In this document: piece by piece, positions 7,091 through 15,397 of the stretch | Layout of the letters: the number at the start of each line of letters is the position of its first letter | How positions within the stretch are numbered: the first letter of the stretch is position 1 | Program-made: the position numbers and the translations under genes | The notes under the pieces: model-generated | Databases searched by the model: none | Told to the model about the DNA's origin: nothing | Seen by the model: only the letters and a program-made list of their open reading frames with translations | Source: JAZQNC01 sp045536155 | GTDB taxonomy: Bacteria > Bacillota > Clostridia > Oscillospirales > CAG-272 | Direction of reading: 5' to 3' | DNA: 27,943 nt | NCBI GenBank assembly: GCA_045536155.1 | Contig: JAZSMZ010000076.1 | Span: 1-27,943, forward strand

Positions 7091-9574
7091 TTAGATACCC
7101 TTCTTGTAGTTCTCAATCTTCTCCAGATCGGAGTAGTTGTGAGTGGAAACATGACCCGGAAGGGGCATGATCTTTTCGTGGATGCAGTCAATAATTGCAT
7201 CGGGATAGGGGAAGAAGAAGGTTTCAAGCTCGTGAGCGGGAGTGATCCAGTTGCGGGAGCCGAGAGCGATCGGAGGTGCATCGAGGTAATCGAATGCAAG
7301 GTGGGGGGGGGGGGCGGCCAGATCCTTCATTACGGAGTTGCGCTCGCAAGCATCGCCTACGATAACGATCTTACCGGTCTTCTTAACCGATTCGAGAACC
7401 TTGGTGTAATCGAAGGGAACGATCGAACGTGCATCGATGATTTCAGCAGAAACGCCGTACTTCTCTTCGAGGGTCTTTGCAGCCTCGAGAGCACGGTAGA
7501 GAACTGCGCCGATGGTGAGGATGGTGATATCCTTACCGGTCTTCTTAACATCGGGATCGCCGATCTTGATCTCGTATGTTCCTTCCGGAACACCGTCAGC
7601 AAGGAATTCTTCGCCCTTGTCGTAGATTCTCTGCGACTCGAAGAAGATAACGGGGTCGGTACCCTCGAGAGCGGAGGTCATGAGACCCTTTGCATCTGCG
7701 GGAGTTGCGGGGAATACAACCTTGAGTCCGGGGATGTGTGCGGGAAGAGCGGTCCAGTCCTGAGAGTGCTGTGCACCGTACTTGGAACCAACGGAAACGC
7801 GCAAAACGATGGGCATCTTGAGAATGCCTGCGGACATCGACTGCCACTTAGCCATCTGGTTGAAGATTTCGTCGCCTGCGCAGCCCATGAAGTCGGCATA
7901 CATAAGCTCAACGATAACGCGGCCGCCGCACATAGCGTAACCAACTGCCGAACCTACGATAGCGGACTCGGAGATGGGAGCGTTGAAGAATCTGTGATAA
8001 GGAACAGCTTCGGTCATCTTCTTGTATACACCGAAAGCTCCGCCCCAGTCACGGTTGTCTTCGCCGTATGCGATAAGGGTAGGATCGTCGTAGAATTTGT
8101 CAATGATGGGTTCGAAGAGACCGTCGCGGATGTTGTACATCTTCATCTTGGAAACGGGCTTGCCCTTTTCGTCGAATGCCTTGCGGATCTTGCCTGCGAT
8201 CTCTTTTACGCGGGGGCACTCTTCCTTGGGCATGAGCATTTCTGCTTCGCGGTCGGGTTCCATTGACTTAACCTTCTGGTTGGAGAACATGATGGAGGAG
8301 ATAGCGTCGGGCTCTTTAACGAGGTCCATACGGGGAGAGATCTCGTCGTTGATAGCGAGCTTCATAACAGCGGTCATGCGGTTGATGATAGCTTCGTCGA
8401 TAGCGTCGAACTCTTCAGCAGTTGCAACGCCGCCGAGGATCATCTTGTTGCGGTATGCTGCAACAGGCTCTGCTGCCTTCCAAGCATCGATCTCTTCGGT
8501 GGAACGGTAGGTCGAGGAGTCGGAAGGAGAGTGACCGGATACACGGTAGGTAACAACGTCGAGCATTGCGGGACCCTTGCCCTCGAGCAGGAGCTGTTTC
8601 TTGCGGGAAACTGCATCGATAACTGCGAAGGGATCGTAGCCGTTTACGCGCTCAGCATACATCTGTGTGGGAGAAAATCCTGCGCCGAGACGAGCGGGCA
8701 TATCAAAGCCCATGGTTTCGCCGCGGGTCTGGCCGCCCATGCCGTAGAAGTTGTCGAATACGTTGAAGAGGATGGGGAGTCCGCCGTTCGGATACTTGCC
8801 GTCCATGCCCCAGAGCTTGGTGATCTGGTCCATAGCTGCGAAGTTAAAGGACTCGAGAACGGGACCGCGTCCGCAAGCACCGTCACCGGAGTTTGCGATT
8901 ACGATACCGGGCTTGTGGTTACATCTCTTGTAGAGAGCTGCACCGAGAGCGATAGGACCGGAGCCGCCAACGATAGCGTTGTTGGGCATAAGGCCGAAGG
9001 GAATGAAGAATGCGTGCATCGAGCCGCCGAGACCCTTGTTAAAGCCGGTGGTGCGAGCGAAGATTTCAGCGAGAGCGCCGTAGAGAAGGAAGTTCTTGGC
9101 AAGTTCCTTAACGTCAGCGTTGGGCATGTGCTTTTCAACGATGGAAAGGATCTGGCCGCCGAGGAATTCCTTCATGATATCGTAAAGCTCTTCATTGTCG
9201 AGCTTGTGGATGGAAGAGAGCGACTTTGCAATGATTTCGCCGTGGCTGCGGTGAGAGCCGAAGGAGAAGTCGTTGATATCGAGGCAGTAAGCTTCACCTA
9301 CTGCGGAAGCTTCCTGACCGATGGAAAGGTGAGCGGGACCGGGGTTGGAATACTCAACGCCGTTGTAAGCAGACTTTGTCTTAACTTCGTTAAGCATGGT
9401 CTCGAACTCGTGAATGGTACGCATATCGTGGTAGATGCGCATCATATCCTCTTTGGTGTAGAGAGCCTTCTCTTCTTCAAGAGTCTTGTTGTACTGGTTT
9501 ACCGGAATGTCTTCGAAATGAATAAACTCGGGTAAAAAGACCTTATTCGGGTCGACGTATTGTGACTTAGGCAT
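7091..9574 (-). CDS. 2-oxoacid dehydrogenase E1 component, fused alpha and beta subunits
   Basis: The 827-residue protein joins the two thiamine-diphosphate E1 chains. The alpha part (about 40-430) has SHRSHGEII, GLGGSMHAFF and the thiamine-diphosphate motif starting GDGACGRG (230-237), followed by an Asn-containing strand (FNVFDN). The beta part (about 475-827) has LIAYGEDNRDWGGAFGVYKK, then NAPISESAIVGSAVGYA and SVGSKYGAQHSQDW. It decarboxylates a 2-oxoacid and passes the acyl group to the E2 lipoyl arm. Pyruvate is the likely substrate, but acetoin or branched-chain oxoacids cannot be excluded. The start ATG has AAAGGAGA six bases upstream. It is the last gene of the operon, 169 bases after the E3 gene. 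Residues 754-757 are a Pro run encoded by 12 consecutive C, in a place where relatives usually have a non-repetitive segment. Confidence 0.92.
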   Translation of the reverse strand: MPKSQYVDPNKVFLPEFIHFEDIPVNQYNKTLEEEKALYTKEDMMRIYHDMRTIHEFETMLNEVKTKSAYNGVEYSNPGPAHLSIGQEASAVGEAYCLDINDFSFGSHRSHGEIIAKSLSSIHKLDNEELYDIMKEFLGGQILSIVEKHMPNADVKELAKNFLLYGALAEIFARTTGFNKGLGGSMHAFFIPFGLMPNNAIVGGSGPIALGAALYKRCNHKPGIVIANSGDGACGRGPVLESFNFAAMDQITKLWGMDGKYPNGGLPILFNVFDNFYGMGGQTRGETMGFDMPARLGAGFSPTQMYAERVNGYDPFAVIDAVSRKKQLLLEGKGPAMLDVVTYRVSGHSPSDSSTYRSTEEIDAWKAAEPVAAYRNKMILGGVATAEEFDAIDEAIINRMTAVMKLAINDEISPRMDLVKEPDAISSIMFSNQKVKSMEPDREAEMLMPKEECPRVKEIAGKIRKAFDEKGKPVSKMKMYNIRDGLFEPIIDKFYDDPTLIAYGEDNRDWGGAFGVYKKMTEAVPYHRFFNAPISESAIVGSAVGYAMCGGRVIVELMYADFMGCAGDEIFNQMAKWQSMSAGILKMPIVLRVSVGSKYGAQHSQDWTALPAHIPGLKVVFPATPADAKGLMTSALEGTDPVIFFESQRIYDKGEEFLADGVPEGTYEIKIGDPDVKKTGKDITILTIGAVLYRALEAAKTLEEKYGVSAEIIDARSIVPFDYTKVLESVKKTGKIVIVGDACERNSVMKDLAAPPPHLAFDYLDAPPIALGSRNWITPAHELETFFFPYPDAIIDCIHEKIMPLPGHVSTHNYSDLEKIENYKKGI
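7303..7314 (+). repeat. Twelve-G homopolymer (poly-C in the E1 gene)
   Basis: Twelve consecutive G on the plus strand fall inside the E1 beta region. At this length the frame is intact and reads AAPPPHLAFDY. One base more or less would shift the frame about 70 codons before the end. Confidence 0.95.
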
Positions 9575-9622
9575 AATGTATCTCCTTTGTATTGGTGGAA
9601 ATAAGAATTATTAAATTTATAA

Positions 9623-9643
9623 TTCAAAGGCTTGCGCCTTGAA
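9623..9643. repeat. Hairpin in the E3-E1 intergenic gap
   Basis: TTCAAAGGC (9623-9631) and GCCTTGAA (9636-9643) pair with one bulge; on the transcribed strand the loop is GCAA. The gap 9575-9743 otherwise shows only the E1 ribosome binding site, with no clear promoter. Confidence 0.5.
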
Positions 9644-9743
9644 TATACTTTTTTTAATTAACGAATTTCAGAACTCGCTTTTGCCGCGTGAAAACCTTCT
9701 GCGAAGATTCTCTTGGCTATGCGCAATTTGATTAGAGCAACAA

Positions 9744-11114
9744 TTAGAATTCGTTAATAGCTTCGCGGAGAACTTCGCAAACGGTAGGATGCGGGAATAC
9801 CTGCTTCTTCGCGTCGTCGATTCTCATCTGCTTATTGACCATCATAGCAGCGCCGTAGATAGCCTCGGAAGAATAGTTACCGATCATGTGAACGCCGAGG
9901 ATATTCTTGTGCTCCTTGCCGACGATGAGCTTGAGTATGCCGTCGCCGCCTTCGTTTTCGGCGATGTAGCGTCCGCTCATCTTCATGGTAACGGTCTTGG
10001 TGAGAACCTCGATTCCCTTTGCCTTAGCCGATTCCTCGGTTTCGCCGACAGCGCCGACCTCGGGATTGGTGTAGATAACGGAGGGAATGGAATCGTAGCA
10101 GATGCAGTCCTTCTTGCCGAGCATATCGTTGATAGCAACTTCGCCTTCGCGGTATGCGGTGTGGGCAAGCATGAGCTTGCCGTTTACGTCGCCTGCTGCC
10201 CAAACGCCCGAAACGTTGGTACGAAGCTGATCGTTGGTTACGATAGCGCCGCGATCGGTGAGAACGCCGATCGACTCAAGTCCGATGCCTGCGGTCTATG
10301 CACGGCGGCCGATGGAAACGAGAACCTTATCGGCATGAACGCTCTTCTGTTCGCCGTTGAGCTCGTAGTTTACGCAGTCCTTGCCGACCGATGTAACCTT
10401 TGCGCCGAGCATGAAGGTGATGCCGCGCTTGACGTAGTTCTTCTGGAGAACCTTGGAGATATCGCGGTCGGTGGGACCTGCGATGTGGTCGAGCATTTCG
10501 ATAACGGTGACCTTGGAGCCGACGGAATTGAAATAGGATGCCATTTCAAGACCGATAACGCCGCCGCCGATAACAACGAGCTCTGCGGGGATCTCTCTCA
10601 TATCGAGGATCTCGCGGTTGGTCATTGCAAAACCGCCGTCAACTGCCTCGCGGAGTCCGGGAATCGGAGGAACAGCTGCAGTCGAGCCGGTGCAGATGAG
10701 GAGCTTTTTGCCCTTGAATTCAGCAGAGGGAGTCTTAACGGTAAAGCCCTCGGCATCGCGTCCGGTGATAACACCGTTTTCATTTACAACCTCAACGCCC
10801 TTTGCCTTGAGAGTTGCGCCGACGCCGCCTACCAGCATCTTAACTACCTTGTTCTTGCGGTCGATTACGAAATTGTGGTCGATCTCAGCTCCGCCGAACT
10901 TTACGCCATAGCTTTCGCCATGCTTTGCGTAGTCGTAGATCTTTGCGGAATAGAGAAGAGTTTTTGTGGGGATACAACCCTCGTTGAGGCATACGCCGCC
11001 GAGTGCGCGACCCTCGATTACGAGAGTTTTCATTCCTGCTTCGGCAGCTCTTTCGGATGCATTGTAGCCTGCAGGACCTCCGCCGAGGATAATAAGATCA
11101 TAAATCATTGTCAT
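9744..11114 (-). pseudogene. lpdA: Dihydrolipoamide dehydrogenase (E3) interrupted by an in-frame TAG
   Basis: The frame from 11114 to 9744 encodes a complete E3 of about 456 codons with one amber codon (10298-10296) at position 273. E3 reoxidises the dihydrolipoyl arm of E2 with FAD and NAD. Visible motifs: GGGPAGYNASE (FAD), the redox disulfide in GGVCLNEGCIPTK, GGGVIGLEMA (NAD), and near the C-terminus HPTVCEVLRE, the His-Glu pair that completes the partner's active site. The TAG falls in the conserved segment SIGRRA-stop-TAGIGLE, where homologues usually have Asn, Tyr, Phe or Val. Both halves are in the same frame and otherwise intact, and the downstream half begins within the FAD-binding AAGDVNGKLM motif. 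The cause could be a nonsense mutation, a sequencing error or readthrough. It lies between E2 and E1; the start could also be the ATG at 11108. Confidence 0.88.
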
Positions 11115-11162
11115 TTACCAAAACCGTTTTACGCGGTCTTCCTTTCATGGGTGATACTCATA

Positions 11163-11181
11163 TCCCGACGCATCGTCGGGA
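11163..11181. repeat. Perfect hairpin in the E2-E3 gap
   Basis: TCCCGACG (11163-11170) and CGTCGGGA (11174-11181) form an 8-base stem with a 3-base loop. No T-run follows, so it is more likely an mRNA stability or processing element than a terminator. Confidence 0.55.
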
Positions 11182-11207
11182 CACGAGCGGTGTTTATCTT
11201 CTTAAAA

Positions 11208-12482
11208 TTATTTTGCGAGAAGAATGTTGAAGTTTTCAAGGTTGGAGCAGAGGTCCTTGAGGAAGCGAGCTGCGGGAGCTCCGTCGAGAGCGCGGTGGTC
11301 AAAGGTGAGGGACAGACCCATTGCGGGATATGTCGAGCCGTCTGCCTTAACGCGGTAGGTGATGGTATCAACACCCAGAATACCGGTCTGAGGGGGATTA
11401 ATAACGGGAGTGAAGGACTCGATTCCGAACGATCCGAGGTTGGAAACGGTGAAGGATGCACCGCGAAGCAGATCGGGAGAAATGCTTCCGTCCTGAGCGC
11501 CCTTTGCCACTCTCTTTGCCTCGGAAGCGAGATCCGCAAGGCTGAGTGTGTCGGCGTTCATGATGGTGGGAACGAGAAGTCCGCGATCGGTATCAACAGC
11601 CATACCGAGGTTGCAATGCTTGAAGTAGCGCATTGTGTCATCGAGGTAGTGTGCGTTGAGATCCTTGTGAGCGAGAATGGTCTTTGCAACAGCGTAAAGA
11701 ACCATATCGTTGAAGGTGATGTTGGGCAGACCGAGCTTTTCTGCGTTTGCCTTGAGAGTTGCGCGATAAGCCATGATCTGAGTTGCATCGAAGGAGGAGT
11801 TGAGGGTAAGCTGAGCCATTGTGGAAAGGGATGCATGCATCGACTTTGCAATAACCTTGCGGATATTGGGCAGCTTAACGTCTTCATATTCAGCCTCGGG
11901 AGCGGATACTGCTGCAGGAGTAGCAACAGCTGCGGCTGCGGGAGCTTCAACTGCGGCACCCTTGAGGAAGCCCTTGTCAAGGAGGGTGTTAACATCGCGC
12001 TCAATTATACGTCCGTTGGGGCCGGTGGGAACAGCACGGGTAAGATCCGCATCTGTCTTTTCGGCAAGACGGCGCGCGCGGGGAGATATCTTCATATTGG
12101 AAGAGTCAACGGGAGCAGTGCTGGTAGCAGCAGCTTCAACCTTAACGGTCTCTTCTTTCTTTTCTTCAACAGCTGCAGCTGCGGGAGCCTCTTCTTCAGC
12201 CTCTCCCTTCTTTGCTTCAGCGATAAGTGCGGAAATATCCTCTCCCTCTTCACCGATTATGCAAACCGGTTCAAGGCAGGGTACGTCATCGCCGTCTTCT
12301 GCGAATACCTCAAGAAGAGTGCCTGCAACGGCTGCCTTTTCCTCAAAGGAGGATTTGTCTGTTTCGTAGGTGAAAAGGATATCCTCAACGGCTACCTTGT
12401 CGCCTTTCTTCTTTTCCCAAGCAGTGATAACACAGCTTTCAACGCTTTGTCCCTGTCTGGGCATGATAACGAGTGTTGCCAT
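11208..12482 (-). CDS. 2-oxoacid dehydrogenase E2 component (dihydrolipoyl acyltransferase)
   Basis: The 424-residue core protein of the complex transfers the acyl group to CoA. Its parts in order: a single lipoyl domain (1-80) with K43 in TYETDKSSFE; an Ala/Glu/Pro-rich linker (90-125); the E1/E3-binding domain (131-167) starting KISPRARRLAEK; a second Ala/Pro linker; and the catalytic domain (about 200-424) with SNLGSFGIESFTPVINPP and the active site DHRALDG (H396, D400). The start is the ATG at 12482, with GAGG six bases upstream; an in-frame TTG at 12494 overlaps that site. It is the second gene of the operon, 104 bases after the DeoR-type regulator. The DKSSFE lipoyl motif differs slightly from the common DKA/DKAT form but keeps the modified Lys. 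Confidence 0.94.
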   Translation of the reverse strand: MATLVIMPRQGQSVESCVITAWEKKKGDKVAVEDILFTYETDKSSFEEKAAVAGTLLEVFAEDGDDVPCLEPVCIIGEEGEDISALIAEAKKGEAEEEAPAAAAVEEKKEETVKVEAAATSTAPVDSSNMKISPRARRLAEKTDADLTRAVPTGPNGRIIERDVNTLLDKGFLKGAAVEAPAAAAVATPAAVSAPEAEYEDVKLPNIRKVIAKSMHASLSTMAQLTLNSSFDATQIMAYRATLKANAEKLGLPNITFNDMVLYAVAKTILAHKDLNAHYLDDTMRYFKHCNLGMAVDTDRGLLVPTIMNADTLSLADLASEAKRVAKGAQDGSISPDLLRGASFTVSNLGSFGIESFTPVINPPQTGILGVDTITYRVKADGSTYPAMGLSLTFDHRALDGAPAARFLKDLCSNLENFNILLAK

Positions 12483-12586
12483 ATTTTGCCTCAATTCTCC
12501 GCCGGAATGTTGTAAGTTGTATAGTTAATGCGTCCCGTCTACGGCGGATGGACGGGTGCAATATGTGCGCGTGATTGATGTTGCTT

Positions 12587-13351
12587 TTACGCGATGATTA
12601 TTTCCACTCCGTTTTCCTCGGCGCGCGCCTTGATATCATCGGGGAGCTCACGCTCGGAGATGATGGCATCGATATCGCCGATATCACAGAAGGTGTAGGG
12701 GAGCGATTTGTCAAGCTTTGATGCGTCCATCAGCGCAACTACGCGTCTTGCCTTTGAAACGACAAGCTTTTTCAGCTCACATTCGATATAGTTACCGCTC
12801 GTCAGACCGTCCTGCGCCGAGATACCCGACGGAACAATGAATGCGATATCTATGTTGATGTTGTTGAGAAAGCCGATTGCCTGATTACCCGATACCGAAA
12901 TGTTGTCGCGATTGAGCATGCCGCCCACAATATTGATGATGGGCTGCTGCTTTTTGACGAGTTCCATTGCGATGTTCGGACCGGTGGTGGTAATGGTAAG
13001 ACGCTCATCGGGCAGAAGGGCTGCAAGCTTTAACATGGTCGTGCCCGAATCCAAAAATACCGAGCGTCCTGTTTCAATAAGCTCGATGGCGCGCATGGCC
13101 ACCTTTTCCTTTGCCTGAATGTTTTCGGTGATTCTGCTGTCGAAGTTTTCCTCCATCGAAGTGGTGATGAACTTCATCGAGCGGGCACCGCCGCGTACTT
13201 TTATGGCATCGCCGGTGCTTTCGAAATATTCGATGTCACGGCGAAGAGTCATTGAGGATACGTTGGGAAAGCGAACTTCAAGCTCGTGCAATGAAACAAA
13301 CGGTTTCGAAAGCAACAGCTCTTTTATCGCCCCGCGTCTTTCAGAATTCAT
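12587..13351 (-). CDS. DeoR/GlpR-family transcriptional regulator
   Basis: The 254-residue protein has an N-terminal winged helix-turn-helix of the DeoR type (MTLRRDIEYFESTGDAIKVR, about residues 34-53). A C-terminal sugar-phosphate sensor domain of the DeoRC/isomerase-like fold follows, with FLDSGTTMLKLA and TTTGPNIAMELV. Such proteins usually repress sugar-catabolic operons and release DNA on binding a phosphorylated sugar. Here it is the first gene of the operon that encodes E2, E3 and E1, which suggests that the dehydrogenase responds to a glycolytic or sugar-phosphate signal; this is inference. A promoter with a perfect -35 drives the cluster. The ATG at 13351 has AAGGA about nine bases upstream. 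Confidence 0.9.
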   Translation of the reverse strand: MNSERRGAIKELLLSKPFVSLHELEVRFPNVSSMTLRRDIEYFESTGDAIKVRGGARSMKFITTSMEENFDSRITENIQAKEKVAMRAIELIETGRSVFLDSGTTMLKLAALLPDERLTITTTGPNIAMELVKKQQPIINIVGGMLNRDNISVSGNQAIGFLNNINIDIAFIVPSGISAQDGLTSGNYIECELKKLVVSKARRVVALMDASKLDKSLPYTFCDIGDIDAIISERELPDDIKARAEENGVEIIIA

Positions 13352-13421
13352 TTTTCATAGTCCTTAAAGTATATTTGATGCGGTCTGATGCTAAAAAAGT
13401 TAATTTTCACAAATCAATGTT

Positions 13422-13450
13422 ATTGTATCACATTTAAAAGCCATTGTCAA
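13422..13450 (-). promoter_or_regulatory. Promoter of the deoR-E2-E3-E1 operon
   Basis: TTGACA (13445-13450), 17 bases, TACAAT (13422-13427) with an extended TGA before the -10. The start of transcription should be near 13415, about 64 bases ahead of the regulator's ATG. Confidence 0.88.
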
Positions 13451-13558
13451 CGCGAAACGAATTTTTTTATTACATTGTTTACAAAAAAAATTAATTTATT
13501 TTTTTATGTAGTTTGATCTGAAAGTTAACAAATAATTCGTATAAATAGATGTAGTAAT

Positions 13559-13603
13559 ATGGTAGAATTAAAGATAAGAGTTTTTTGCACTCTGGGTGCA
13601 AAA
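13559..13603 (+). promoter_or_regulatory. Probable extended -10 promoter and leader hairpin before the DUF1385 gene
   Basis: TATGGTAGAAT (13558-13568) is a good extended -10, but the -35 region is poor. The transcript would soon form a perfect 8-base hairpin, TTTTGCAC (13583-13590) with GTGCAAAA (13596-13603). The rest of the 13451-13714 gap is AT-rich with no gene. Confidence 0.45.
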
Positions 13604-13714
13604 GGTTCTTTTACTTCGCCGCATTGTATGAAATGTGCTTTTTGTAAAAAATAACATTTTAGGTTCGTTTTTAACAAAAAGTGTTACATCCAAACCAAAG
13701 GAGTTTGAAAAAAT

Positions 13715-14743
13715 ATGGCTAAAAAGCAAAAAGCGCCTGCCAATTGCCGTCTCGGAACGGTAGGCGGATCTGCCGTTATGGAAGGCGTTATGATGAAAAA
13801 CAAGGACAGATACGCCGTATCTGTCAGATGCCCTGAGGGCGACATAAAAACCACCCTCGGACGTGTGAGCTCGGTGCGCACAAAGTACAAGATCCTCAAC
13901 ATTCCGATAGTACGCGGAGTGGTCAACATGGTTGAAACGATGTCGCTCAGCTTCAAAACACTCGCGCAGTCGGCCGAGGCTCTCGGCATTGATGAAGAAG
14001 CCGAGGAAACAAAGTTTGAAAAATGGCTGAGGGAAAAGTTCGGCAAGAGCATTCTCAATTTCGTAATGGCGATATCGGGAGTTCTCGGTGTTTTATTGGC
14101 ATTCGCCCTCTTTTTCTTCCTGCCCGCTTTTTTGACAAAGCTGCTCGACGGAGCTGTCGGCGGACTCGGCTGGTTCAAAAATCTCATCGAGGGTCTTATC
14201 AAAATAGGTATTTTCCTTGCATATATATGGCTCGTTGCATTTATGCCCGACATCAAGCGTACATTTGAATATCATGGTGCCGAGCATAAATCGATCTTCT
14301 GCTACGAGGCGGGAGAGGAATTGACTCCCGAAAATGCCGCCAAATACAAGCGCTTCCATCCCAGATGCGGCACCAGCTTTCTTTTCGTTATCCTGGCAAT
14401 AAGCATACTGATAAATTCCCTGCCCTTCGTGCCCTGGGACAACATGCTTTTGCGAGTTATCATAAAGCTCGCCCTTTTGCCTCTCGTTGTCGGACTCGGC
14501 TTTGAGTTTCTCATGTACGCCGGCAAGCACGACAACCTCCTTATCCGCATCCTGTCCGCGCCCGGACTCTGGATCCAGCGCATCACCACCCGCGAGCCCG
14601 ACTTAAAGCAGCTTGAGGTTGCCATCACTTCGCTCAAAGCCTCGATGCCCGACGTATTCCCGCCCGAAGCGCCCGTCGTTGAAGCCGAAGAGGAAAGCAC
14701 GTCAGATGAAAACGTTGAGGCAGAGAAAGGATCTGCCGAATAA
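13715..14743 (+). CDS. DUF1385 (YqhQ-type) membrane protein
   Basis: This is a 342-residue conserved Bacillota protein of the DUF1385 family, predicted to be a membrane-bound metal-dependent protein of unknown reaction. Family signatures are visible: GGSAVMEGVMM (17-27), EYHGAEHKSIFCYE (185-198) and RFHPRCGTSFLF (213-224). The conserved His, Glu and Cys residues could bind a metal. About four hydrophobic segments flank them (around 113-142, 160-178, 222-240 and 245-265). The C-terminus is an acidic tail (EAEEESTSDENVEAE). The ATG at 13715 follows an AAAGGAG site 11 bases upstream. In many Clostridia this gene precedes prmC and prfA; here it stands alone and faces spoVG across a shared terminator. 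Confidence 0.92.
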   Translation: MAKKQKAPANCRLGTVGGSAVMEGVMMKNKDRYAVSVRCPEGDIKTTLGRVSSVRTKYKILNIPIVRGVVNMVETMSLSFKTLAQSAEALGIDEEAEETKFEKWLREKFGKSILNFVMAISGVLGVLLAFALFFFLPAFLTKLLDGAVGGLGWFKNLIEGLIKIGIFLAYIWLVAFMPDIKRTFEYHGAEHKSIFCYEAGEELTPENAAKYKRFHPRCGTSFLFVILAISILINSLPFVPWDNMLLRVIIKLALLPLVVGLGFEFLMYAGKHDNLLIRILSAPGLWIQRITTREPDLKQLEVAITSLKASMPDVFPPEAPVVEAEEESTSDENVEAEKGSAE

Positions 14744-14779
14744 AACAGATTTCAAAAGGGCAATAATCACAGCATAAAA

Positions 14780-14813
14780 AAACACAGACCGCACTTTCGT
14801 ACGGTCTGTGTTT
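14780..14813. terminator. Shared terminator between DUF1385 gene and spoVG
   Basis: AAACACAGACCG (14780-14791) pairs with CGGTCTGTGTTT (14802-14813) around a 10-base loop. The minus strand gives a T-run of seven; the plus-strand T-run is short. Confidence 0.85.
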
Positions 14814-14856
14814 CCGATAGTCACGGAGATCACTCTGTAAAGTTAAATCAAATCTG

Positions 14857-15162
14857 TCAATCTGTAATTTCGCCATCAACGCTTTCGCCTGTCAAAGCGA
14901 TCGCTTCGAGTTCGCGCTCGTATGCATCAAAGACCGCGCTTTCAAGCGCATGTCTGAAATCTGCATTGATGGGATGTACAATGTCTCGATAAGTGTTATC
15001 GGGGTTCTTTCGGCTGGGCATTACGACAAAGAGCTTTTCCCTGGCGTTAATTACTTTGATGTCATGTACTGCAAGCTGGTCGTCAAATGTAACCGAAACG
15101 ATAGCCTTCATAGGACCTTCGTCGTTGAAGACTTTTCTGACTTTTACGTCGGTAACGGTCAT
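14857..15162 (-). CDS. spoVG: Regulator SpoVG
   Basis: SpoVG is a small nucleic-acid-binding regulator found across Bacillota. It affects septation and sporulation in Bacillus and capsule or virulence genes in other species. The 101-residue product begins MTVTDVKVRKV and carries the core VHDIKVINAREKLFVVMPSR, then YRDIVHPINADFRHALESAV, matching SpoVG along its length. I chose the ATG at 15162 because GGAGG lies nine bases upstream; the in-frame ATG at 15168 is only three bases from that site. A TATAAT on the minus strand (15208-15213) lacks a good -35, and I see no clear sigma-H promoter. It is divergent from murC, and its terminator is shared with the DUF1385 gene. Confidence 0.95.
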   Translation of the reverse strand: MTVTDVKVRKVFNDEGPMKAIVSVTFDDQLAVHDIKVINAREKLFVVMPSRKNPDNTYRDIVHPINADFRHALESAVFDAYERELEAIALTGESVDGEITD

Positions 15163-15263
15163 TAGCATTTTCCTCCATGATAGGTCAATTTATCCCTACG
15201 AGATAAGATTATACATTTGCATTATGACAACAGTGTGAATATTTGCTAATATTTATTTTAAGA

Positions 15264-15292
15264 TTAACAAAAATTTACGACAAAGATACAAT
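15264..15292 (+). promoter_or_regulatory. Promoter of murC
   Basis: TTAACA (15264-15269), 17 bases, TACAAT (15287-15292); each hexamer is one base from consensus. About 100 bases of AT-rich leader follow before the murC start. Confidence 0.65.
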
Positions 15293-15397
15293 TTTTATCA
15301 CATTTTTTCGTAAATATTTTGCTAAATATACAAAATTGTGCATAACTTTGGAATTTTATGAAAAAACTCTCCACAATGAAAGGCGGTTGATTTTTTT

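Noticed and set aside
9744..11114. Pyrrolysine or reassigned amber codon
   Set aside because: Only one in-frame TAG is seen and no tRNA or synthetase gene is visible here; a mutation or read error is simpler.
9789..12515. Very long plus-strand open frame opposite the E3 and E2 genes
   Set aside because: It results from codon bias on the opposite strand. It shows no family motif and no ribosome binding site.
15169..15240. Sigma-H promoter of spoVG
   Set aside because: I found a TATAAT at 15208-15213 on the minus strand but no matching -35 or sigma-H consensus, so I do not call a promoter.
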